DNA of 19,769 nt from Phocaeicola_A sp964481755 (lineage in GTDB: Bacteria; Bacteroidota; Bacteroidia; Bacteroidales; Bacteroidaceae), in contig CAYZVH010000041.1 in assembly GCA_964481755.1 (NCBI GenBank), positions 1 to 19,769 on the forward strand, written 5' to 3'. The notes below the pieces were generated by a model. The model did not search any database. It saw only the letters and a program-made list of their open reading frames with translations, and was not told the origin of the DNA. This document shows positions 6,544 to 12,272 of the stretch, piece after piece. Each line of letters begins with the position of its first letter. Within the stretch, counting starts at the first letter, position 1. A program made the translations under genes and the position numbers.

Positions 6544-7944
6544 ATGGATAACAGAGACAATATTAAACTTGTAGGGAAGATATTTGCCACCGGCATCATG
6601 TCGTTCTGTGGCGTAGTGAGCGAAACGGCCATGAACGTCACCTTCCCCACGCTGATGCGTGAGTTTGGCGTGAGCACCAGCATGGTGCAATGGGTCACCA
6701 CGGGCTATCTGCTCGTTCTGGCGCTCGTCATCACCATGTCGAGCTACCTCAAGCGCAACTGTTCGCAGCGCACACTCTTCCTTGTCGCCATCTGCAGCTT
6801 CATCGTCGCCACGTTGGCCTGCTCGCTTGCACCAACGTTTGTGGTGCTCATGCTAGGCCGGATGATGCAGGGCGTAGGCACAGGCATTGCGCTCCCGCTG
6901 ATGTTCAACATCATTCTGGGTGAGGCACCGAAGGAGAAGATAGGCATGTTCATGGGCATCGGGATGCTCGTCACCGCAGTGGCTCCGGCGGTAGGTCCGG
7001 TGCTGGGTGGCTTCATTGTCGACACGTTCGGTTGGCGCTACATATTCATCTCGCTCTTGCCGCTGCTCTTGCTGTCGCTGGTTGTCGGCCTAGCGCTCAT
7101 CAAGCGGTCGGTGCCGACTGAGCGGTCGCGCTTCCACCTCTTCGACTACGCCCTCATCGTGGTGGGCTACTCCACGTTCGTGCTTGCCATGGTGCAGGCT
7201 TCGTCAGCGGGATGGATGAGCGTGGTGGTCCTCTCGCTGCTCGTGGCGGCTGTGGTGGCTCTCACTTGGTTTGTGCGTAAGTCGCGCCGCGAGGCGAATC
7301 CGCTGCTGCGTGTCGAGGTGCTGGGGCACCATAGGTTTATGATGGCCTTGGCCGCCATCCTCATCGCACAGTTCGTCGTGTTGGCCATCGGCTATGCCAT
7401 ACCCAACTATTCGCAGATAACCAACCACACAGGGGCGTTCGCTGCCGGTCTGTTGTTGGTGCCTGGCTGTGTGGTGGGCGCCGTGCTGTCTCCTTTGAGC
7501 GGCCGACTGCTCGACAAGGTGGGTGCGCGCTTCCCCATCGTCACTGGCTATGCGTGCATGCTGCTGTCGCTCGTGCTCTTCGCTTGGTTTGGCGGAGCGC
7601 TCACCTCTGCTATGTTCTATGGATTCTATGTGGTGTATACCATTGGGCAAGGCCTCGGTTGCTCCACGATCCTCACGTTTGGCCTCTCGCAGCTGCCCAA
7701 GGACCTGTCGGCCGACGGCAATGCCTTGGTCAACAGCCTCCAGCAGTTGGCTGGCGCGATGGGCACCGCGGTGGCGTCCACTATAGTGGCTTCGGCACAG
7801 CTGGCCGCTCCCGCCGATAGGTTTGCCGAGGCTACGGCGCAAGGCAGTCAGCAGGCGTTCATCCTGTTTGCCGCCATGCTCCTTGTGGCTTTTCTGCTCT
7901 GTGTGTTGATGACTAGGGGCAAACAAGAAGGCGCGCAGGAATAA
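6544..7944 (+). CDS. MFS drug efflux transporter, DHA2 (EmrB/QacA) type, 14 TM
   Basis: From ATG 6544 the product is 466 residues, usual for 14-TM DHA2 drug:proton antiporters. The first helix starts at FATGIMSFCGVVSETAMNVTFPTLM, where VTFPTLMREFGVS resembles the D1-type motif of the family. GRMMQGVGTGIALPL is the motif B region (Arg plus GxGxG), and APAVGPVLGGFIVDTFGWRYIF is motif C (GP-x3-GG) followed by the conserved WRYIF. The C-terminal half repeats the hydrophobic pattern and ends in a short charged tail (TRGKQEGAQE). It exports small molecules from the inner membrane; the substrate cannot be inferred. Starts at 6514 or 6532 would add a few polar residues; none has a good Shine-Dalgarno sequence. 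The divergent AraC regulator probably controls it. The 3' end faces dus across a repeat array. Confidence 0.93.
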   Translation: MDNRDNIKLVGKIFATGIMSFCGVVSETAMNVTFPTLMREFGVSTSMVQWVTTGYLLVLALVITMSSYLKRNCSQRTLFLVAICSFIVATLACSLAPTFVVLMLGRMMQGVGTGIALPLMFNIILGEAPKEKIGMFMGIGMLVTAVAPAVGPVLGGFIVDTFGWRYIFISLLPLLLLSLVVGLALIKRSVPTERSRFHLFDYALIVVGYSTFVLAMVQASSAGWMSVVVLSLLVAAVVALTWFVRKSRREANPLLRVEVLGHHRFMMALAAILIAQFVVLAIGYAIPNYSQITNHTGAFAAGLLLVPGCVVGAVLSPLSGRLLDKVGARFPIVTGYACMLLSLVLFAWFGGALTSAMFYGFYVVYTIGQGLGCSTILTFGLSQLPKDLSADGNALVNSLQQLAGAMGTAVASTIVASAQLAAPADRFAEATAQGSQQAFILFAAMLLVAFLLCVLMTRGKQEGAQE

Positions 7945-8114
7945 CCTGTCGCGCGGAGGCGGATTTACTTTCCGTACACCTCCCAACTGGCTAGCCCTTA
8001 CGCCGAAGCTCCTGTTGTGCGGAGGAGAATCTACTTCCCGTACACCCTATGCGAACCAATAAACGACTAGCGTTTTCCTGTCGTGCGTAATCAGACCTAC
8101 TTCCCGTACACCTC
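7945..8114. repeat. Three 38-bp repeats at exact 66-bp period, last one overlapping the 3' end of dus
   Basis: Copies at 7945-7982, 8011-8048 and 8077-8114 begin CCTGT(C/T)G(C/T)GCG and end TACTT(T/C)CCGTACACC; the 28 bp between copies are unrelated. The third copy contains the last codons and stop of dus. Read on the minus strand, all three end-segments would encode (E/R)VYGK followed by a stop, with GGG/GGA and TAG/TAA third-position changes. Downstream frames are closed by stops, so the two outer copies are not coding exons. Confidence 0.85.
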
Positions 8115-9080
8115 TTTTACTTTGTCGAAGATGGCGAAGAGCTCGTCCACGGTCTCGGCGCGTAGCATGGCTATGCGGGTGTCCTTGAAGTTGGGCAGGC
8201 CCTTGAAGAGGGGAGAGGCCGCCAGGTGACGGCGGATGTGGAGGATGCCACGGCGCTCGTCTAGTCGTTGCACGCTCTGCAGCACCTCCTCGCGGAGCAC
8301 GTCCATCTTCCAGTCGAAGGAGAGGGGAGGCAGCTCCTCGCCGGTGCGCAGGTAGTGCGTCACCTCCTTGAATATCCAGGGGCGGCCGAAACTGCCGCGG
8401 CCTATCATGATGGCGTCCACGCCATACTTGTCGAAACATTCCTTGGCACGCTGTGGCGTGGTGACGTCGCCGTTGCCGATGATGGGGATGTGGATGCGCG
8501 GATTGTTCTTCACCTCGCCTATCAGCGTCCAGTCCGCCTCGCCGGTGTACATCTGCGCGCGGGTGCGGCCGTGGATGGTCAGTGCCTCTATGCCGCAGTC
8601 CTGCAGTTGCTCGGCCAGGGTGCAGATAATCTTGTGGTCGGCGTCCCACCCCAGGCGTGTCTTCACCGTCACCGGAATCTTCACGGCATCCACCACGGCG
8701 CGTGTTATCTCCAGCATCTTGGGGATGTTCTGCAGCATGCCGGCGCCGGCACCTTTGCCTGCCACGCGCTTCACCGGACAGCCGAAGTTGATGTCCAGTA
8801 TGTCAGGCCGCGCCTGTTCCACGATGCGGGCAGCCTCCACCATGGCGTCGGTCTCCTTGCCGTATATCTGTATGGCCACGGGACGTTCCTCCTCGCTGAT
8901 CTCCAGCTTCTGCATCGTCTTGTTGACCGAGCGGATGAGCGCGTCGCTCGACACGAACTCGGTGTATACCATGCTGGCCCCGAAGCGTTTGCACATCAGT
9001 CGGAAGGCTATGTCGGTGACGTCCTCCATGGGCGCCAGCATCACGGGCTGTTCGCCCAAGTCTATATCGCGTATCTTCAT
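8097..9080 (-). CDS. dusB: tRNA-dihydrouridine synthase, DusB-like
   Basis: An FMN- and NADPH-dependent enzyme that reduces uridines in tRNA to dihydrouridine. The 327 residues form the Dus TIM barrel: LAPMEDVTDIAFR at 15-27, the signature DINFGCPVKRVAGKGAGAG from 96 with catalytic Cys101, the flavin/phosphate contacts K140-T-R, H170-G-R-T, GNGD at 202-205 and GRG at 227-229, then a C-terminal helical domain (LRRHLAA-type, here IRRHLAASPLFKGLPNFK). Length and motifs fit DusB; the specific U position is not evident. It starts 17 bp after nadK, so the two probably form an operon in which one product makes NADP, the precursor of the cofactor the other uses. The stop codon lies in a 38-bp element repeated twice more downstream. 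Confidence 0.95.
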   Translation of the reverse strand: MKIRDIDLGEQPVMLAPMEDVTDIAFRLMCKRFGASMVYTEFVSSDALIRSVNKTMQKLEISEEERPVAIQIYGKETDAMVEAARIVEQARPDILDINFGCPVKRVAGKGAGAGMLQNIPKMLEITRAVVDAVKIPVTVKTRLGWDADHKIICTLAEQLQDCGIEALTIHGRTRAQMYTGEADWTLIGEVKNNPRIHIPIIGNGDVTTPQRAKECFDKYGVDAIMIGRGSFGRPWIFKEVTHYLRTGEELPPLSFDWKMDVLREEVLQSVQRLDERRGILHIRRHLAASPLFKGLPNFKDTRIAMLRAETVDELFAIFDKVKEVYGK

Positions 9081-9097
9081 GCTTGTTCAGTGTGTGT

Positions 9098-9973
9098 TTA
9101 TTCTCTTGCGTCGGCTCCCCACATCATCTTGTCGCGCAGGGTCTGGAAGAAGACGTGGTTGCGTCGCTTCACCACCTTCGTCGTGTAGTCGGCCTTGCGG
9201 ATGGTCAGTCGTGTGCCTTGTTGGCAGGTCTCGCTGCGTCCGTCGAGCGCCACCAGGAAGTTGTGGTTGCGGCTCTCCACGTCGAGTGTCACCTCCCAGT
9301 CGTCGCGGATGACGATGGGACGCATGTTCAGACTGTGGGGCGCCACGGGTGTGAGGGCTATCGTGCCGGCGTGGGGCACCATGATGGGACCGCCCACGCT
9401 CAGCGAGTAGGCGGTGGAGCCCGTTGGGGTGGCCACGATGATGCCGTCCGCCTGGTAGGTGGTGAGCAGCGCTCCGTTGATGTGGGTGTGGATGCTGATC
9501 ATCGACGAGCTGTCGCGCTTCAGTATGGCAATCTCGTTCAGCGCGAAGGGATAGCCCTTCAGCCCTTCCTCGCCAGCGTCCAGCTGCAGCACACTGCGGT
9601 CCTCCACTTGGTAACTGCCGCTGAATATCTCGTCGAAGGTCTCGCCGATCTCGTCGGGCGAGATGTCCGCCAGGAATCCCAGCCGTCCGGTGTTGATGCC
9701 CAGGATGGGGATGCCACGGCGGCCCACACGCATGGCGGACTTCAGAAAGGTGCCGTCGCCGCCCACGCTGATGACCATGTCCGCGTCGAAGTCATCGCCC
9801 TCGAAGATGCCGTCGGGCTGATAGCGTGCCGTCAGCTCCCGCGGCAGGAAATGGTAGAAGTCGCTGTCGATGTACACTTCGGCGCCATAGGTGCGCAGGG
9901 TGGCGAGCAGCTGCTCGGCATGCATCGACTTCTTGGTCTGGAACGTGTTCCCGAATAGGACAAATCTCATCAT
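9098..9973 (-). CDS. nadK: NAD kinase
   Basis: Phosphorylates NAD+ to NADP+ in the cytoplasm using ATP or polyphosphate. The 291-residue protein carries the defining GGDGT loop at residues 71-75 (Asp73 catalytic), the NE pair at 146-147 (ALNEIAI) and the conserved glycine-rich DGIIVATPTGSTAYSLS from 176 followed by GGP. The N-terminal Rossmann-like half includes the FGNTF start typical of Bacteroidota NadK. The start at MMRF is favoured; the second ATG is one codon on. It leads a minus-strand operon with dusB and is divergent from pdxJ. Bacterial NadK can use polyphosphate in some lineages, which is notable with ppk1 nearby, but the sequence does not decide this. Confidence 0.96.
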   Translation of the reverse strand: MMRFVLFGNTFQTKKSMHAEQLLATLRTYGAEVYIDSDFYHFLPRELTARYQPDGIFEGDDFDADMVISVGGDGTFLKSAMRVGRRGIPILGINTGRLGFLADISPDEIGETFDEIFSGSYQVEDRSVLQLDAGEEGLKGYPFALNEIAILKRDSSSMISIHTHINGALLTTYQADGIIVATPTGSTAYSLSVGGPIMVPHAGTIALTPVAPHSLNMRPIVIRDDWEVTLDVESRNHNFLVALDGRSETCQQGTRLTIRKADYTTKVVKRRNHVFFQTLRDKMMWGADARE

Positions 9974-10027
9974 AGCGAAACGTGACGTCTTTAGTTAATA
10001 AAATATTTCTTTCTGCCTAAAGAGGCA

Positions 10028-10054
10028 TTGTTACATAAAAATCTAGTACTTTTG
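10028..10054 (+). promoter_or_regulatory. Promoter of pdxJ
   Basis: TACTTTTG (10047-10054) is a perfect -7 element; TTG at 10028-10030 is a -33 candidate with a rather short 16-bp spacing. Transcription would start near 10060, leaving about 78 nt of leader before ATG 10139. This excludes the longer in-frame start at 10028, which lies in the -33 region. Confidence 0.6.
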
Positions 10055-10098
10055 CATTCGGCGAAGCTGCGGCGTGGCCACGGCCTTCGTCGAAATGC
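10054..10098. promoter_or_regulatory. Long leader hairpin shared by the pdxJ and nadK transcripts
   Basis: Bases 10054-10066 pair with 10085-10098 (13 pairs, one G-U, one bulged A), around an internal perfect palindrome CGTGGCCACG (10072-10081). The structure lies exactly between two facing -7 boxes, so it would be in the 5' end of the pdxJ RNA and, as its complement, in the nadK RNA. No ribosome binding site or T-tract is included. Confidence 0.6.
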
Positions 10099-10103
10099 TA
10101 GTG

Positions 10104-10111
10104 CAAAGATA
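10104..10111 (-). promoter_or_regulatory. -7 element of the nadK-dusB operon
   Basis: On the minus strand TATCTTTG is a perfect TAnnTTTG, followed by the GCA often seen at such sites. A clear -33 TTG is not visible. Transcription would begin near 10098 and run left, giving a leader of about 125 nt before nadK ATG 9973, and overlapping the pdxJ leader by roughly 40 bp. Confidence 0.5.
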
Positions 10112-10138
10112 CGGTTTTATTATTTAAGATTGTGGAAC

Positions 10139-10852
10139 ATGACGAAGCTAAGTGTAAATATTAATAAGATTGCTACGCTGCGCAACGCGCGTGGCGGCAA
10201 CAATCCCGACGTGGTGAAGACGGCCATGGACTGTGAGTCCTTCGGCGCCGAAGGCATCACGGTGCACCCTCGCCCCGACGAGCGACACATCCGCAAGTCC
10301 GATGTGCTCGACCTGAAGGGTGTGCTGAAGGTGGAGTTCAACATCGAAGGCTATCCCTCGCCGGAGTTCATCGACCTGGTGCTGAAGGTGAAGCCCGCAC
10401 AGGTGACCCTCGTGCCCGACCGTCCCGACCAGCTGACCTCCAATGCCGGATGGGACACCCGCGCCAACCAGGAGTTCCTGACCGATGTGCTCGACGTTTT
10501 CCGCAAGGGCGGCATCCGCACCTCGCTGTTCGTGAACGCCGACAATGCCATGGTGGAGTATGCCGCCAAGGCAGGCGCCGACCGTGTGGAACTCTATACC
10601 GAACCTTACGCCACGCTCTATCCGTCGGATAAGGAAGCGGCCATCGCCCCCTTCGTGGAGGCAGCCAAGCGTGCCCGCTCCCTGGGCCTCGGCCTGAATG
10701 CCGGACACGACCTCAGCCTGGTGAACCTGGCCTATCTGCACCAGAACATCCCCTGGATCGACGAGGTGTCGATAGGACACGCCCTCATCTGCGACGCCCT
10801 CTATCTGGGACTGAAGAAGACCATCGAGAGCTATAAGAAGTGCCTCCGCTGA
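10139..10852 (+). CDS. pdxJ: Pyridoxine 5'-phosphate synthase
   Basis: Condenses 1-deoxy-D-xylulose 5-phosphate with 3-amino-2-oxopropyl phosphate to pyridoxine 5'-phosphate, in the DXP-dependent vitamin B6 route. From ATG 10139 it has 237 residues, the normal PdxJ length. Signatures are SVNINKIATLRNARGG at 5-20, the active-site segment TVHPRPDERHI at 41-51 (His43, Arg45, His50), Glu70 in FNIEGYPS, and the C-terminal NAGHDLSLVN with His190 (E. coli His193 region), followed by EVSIGHALICDAL that closes the barrel. The upstream in-frame extension runs through the promoter and is not used. It is divergent from nadK. The stop codon is the first part of a hairpin (10846-10881) repeated twice before the next gene. 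IspD, three genes on, belongs to the other DXP-consuming pathway. Confidence 0.96.
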   Translation: MTKLSVNINKIATLRNARGGNNPDVVKTAMDCESFGAEGITVHPRPDERHIRKSDVLDLKGVLKVEFNIEGYPSPEFIDLVLKVKPAQVTLVPDRPDQLTSNAGWDTRANQEFLTDVLDVFRKGGIRTSLFVNADNAMVEYAAKAGADRVELYTEPYATLYPSDKEAAIAPFVEAAKRARSLGLGLNAGHDLSLVNLAYLHQNIPWIDEVSIGHALICDALYLGLKKTIESYKKCLR

Positions 10853-11054
10853 CCACTCGGGCGTGGCCACGGTATCGGTGGATTATTCAGAAAAGAGACT
10901 TACGGGAATTAAATTATAAGATAAGGAATGTCCGCTGATGTTTGGCGTGAACCAAGCGTCGGCGGATTGTCCTAAATAGATATTGAGAGTAGTAAGAAAT
11001 GCTTCCGCTGACTCCTGTCGTGAACCCGAGTCGGCGGATTACCCTAAAACAGAA
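10841..11054. repeat. Three hairpin-forming repeats starting in the pdxJ stop codon
   Basis: Each unit has TCCGCTGA, a loop region with CGTG(A/G)(A/C)C, then TCGG(C/T)GGATT and, in units two and three, CCTAAA. Stems are 10846-10852 with 10875-10881, 10932-10938 with 10959-10965, and 11005-11014 with 11028-11037 (10 bp including one T-G). Stem sequences vary but pairing is kept. Unit spacing (stop to stop) is 86 and 73 bp. Unit three ends just before the DJ-1 gene start. Confidence 0.8.
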
Positions 11055-11058
11055 GAAT

Positions 11059-11607
11059 ATGAATACCATTTATCTATTCTTGGCGGACGGCTTCGAGGAT
11101 GTAGAGGCCCTGGGAACGGTGGACATCTTGCGCCGCGCCGGACTCCACGTTCGCACCGTCTCCATCATGAAACGTCTGGAGGTGCACAGCGCCCACGGCA
11201 TCACCGTCAGGGCCGACGAGTTGTTCGAGGACGCTGACCACACGCTGGGCGAGATGCTGATACTGCCCGGAGGAATGCCTGGAGCGTCGCACCTGAAGGA
11301 CCACAACGGCTTGCGTGCGGAGATTCGCATGATGGCCCGCGAGGGCAAGTCGCTGGCGGCCATCTGTGCCGCCCCTATGGTCTACGGCGACATGGGACTG
11401 CTGGCAGGCCGCCGCGCCACCTGCTATCCCGGCTTCGAGAAGTTCCTCCAGGATGCCACCTACACCGCCGCGCCGGTGGAGCAGGACGGCAACTTCATCA
11501 CCGGTAAGGGCCCGGGCGTCACGTTCGACTTCGCTCTCGCCATTGTCGCCAAGTACTGCGGCGACGCTAAGGTGGCCGAGCTGCGGCAAGGCATGATGAT
11601 GGCATGA
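11059..11607 (+). CDS. DJ-1/PfpI family protein (YajL/ThiJ-like)
   Basis: A 182-residue DJ-1-type protein of the DJ-1/YajL clade, associated with protection of thiols, glyoxalase or deglycase-like activity, or chaperone function; the exact reaction is disputed in the family. The start MNTIYLFLADGFEDVEALGTVDILRR gives the conserved acidic residue (Glu16, equivalent to Glu18 of DJ-1), and the nucleophile elbow AAICAAPMVYG places Cys103 like Cys106 of DJ-1. LPGGMPGASHL and ITGKGPGVTFDFALAIV are further family signatures. ATG 11059 is preferred because upstream in-frame codons run through the repeat hairpins. Its last codon overlaps the ispD start by 4 bp (ATGA), indicating translational coupling with ispD and then recG. 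No relation of function to those two genes is obvious. Confidence 0.92.
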   Translation: MNTIYLFLADGFEDVEALGTVDILRRAGLHVRTVSIMKRLEVHSAHGITVRADELFEDADHTLGEMLILPGGMPGASHLKDHNGLRAEIRMMAREGKSLAAICAAPMVYGDMGLLAGRRATCYPGFEKFLQDATYTAAPVEQDGNFITGKGPGVTFDFALAIVAKYCGDAKVAELRQGMMMA

Positions 11608-12272
11608 GGAAGTATGCCATCATCGTAGCGGGGGGCAAGGGCCTGCGCATGGGGAGCGACATCCCCAAACAGTTTCTGCCCGTTGGGGGTGTGCCCGTGT
11701 TGATGCGCACCCTCCAAACCTTCTATGCCTACGATGCCGCGCTCTCACTCGTGCTGGTGCTGCCCGCCTCGCAACAGGACTACTGGCAGTCGCTCTGCCG
11801 ACAGCACCACTTCACCGTACCTCACCGCATAGTGTGCGGTGGCGACACCCGCTTCCACTCCGTGAAGAATGGACTAGACAGTATACTTTGTGAGATGGAA
11901 GGTCTCGTTGCAGTGCACGATGGCGTTCGTCCGTTCGTCGCTCCCGAGGTGATAGAGGCTTGCTTCCAAGCGGCGCAGCGCACCGGGGCCGCCATCCCAG
12001 TGGTGGATGTGGTGGAGACCGTGCGCCAGCTGACCCCCGACGGCGACAGCCGCACTGTCAGCCGTAGCGACTACAAGTTGGTGCAGACTCCGCAGGTGTT
12101 CAGCCTACAGCTGCTGCGGCGTGCCTACGCCCAACCCTACGACACCCGCTTCACCGACGACGCTTCCGTGGTGGAGGCCCTAGGCCATCAGGTGACCCTA
12201 GTGCCTGGCAACCGCGAGAACATCAAGATAACCACCCCCTACGACATCAAAGTTGCCAACGCCCTCGTCTGA
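11604..12272 (+). CDS. ispD: 2-C-methyl-D-erythritol 4-phosphate cytidylyltransferase
   Basis: Catalyses transfer of CMP from CTP to MEP, the third step of the MEP isoprenoid pathway, in the cytoplasm. The 222-residue protein (normal 220-240) shows the nucleotide-binding loop VAGGKGLRMG at residues 8-17 with Arg15, PKQFLPV with Lys22, the conserved AVHDGVRPF at 103-111 (His105-Asp106), TPQVF near 155 and FTDDASVVE, with the C-terminal NIKITTPYDIKVA that closes the fold. It overlaps the DJ-1 gene by 4 bp and is followed directly by recG with no intervening base (stop at 12272, ATG at 12273), so the three genes form one tight operon. There is no separate promoter in the overlap. Confidence 0.96.
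   Translation: MRKYAIIVAGGKGLRMGSDIPKQFLPVGGVPVLMRTLQTFYAYDAALSLVLVLPASQQDYWQSLCRQHHFTVPHRIVCGGDTRFHSVKNGLDSILCEMEGLVAVHDGVRPFVAPEVIEACFQAAQRTGAAIPVVDVVETVRQLTPDGDSRTVSRSDYKLVQTPQVFSLQLLRRAYAQPYDTRFTDDASVVEALGHQVTLVPGNRENIKITTPYDIKVANALV

Noticed and set aside
8268..9958. Long plus-strand frames opposite dusB and nadK
   Set aside because: Both minus-strand genes have intact catalytic motifs; the plus-strand frames lack any recognisable motif.
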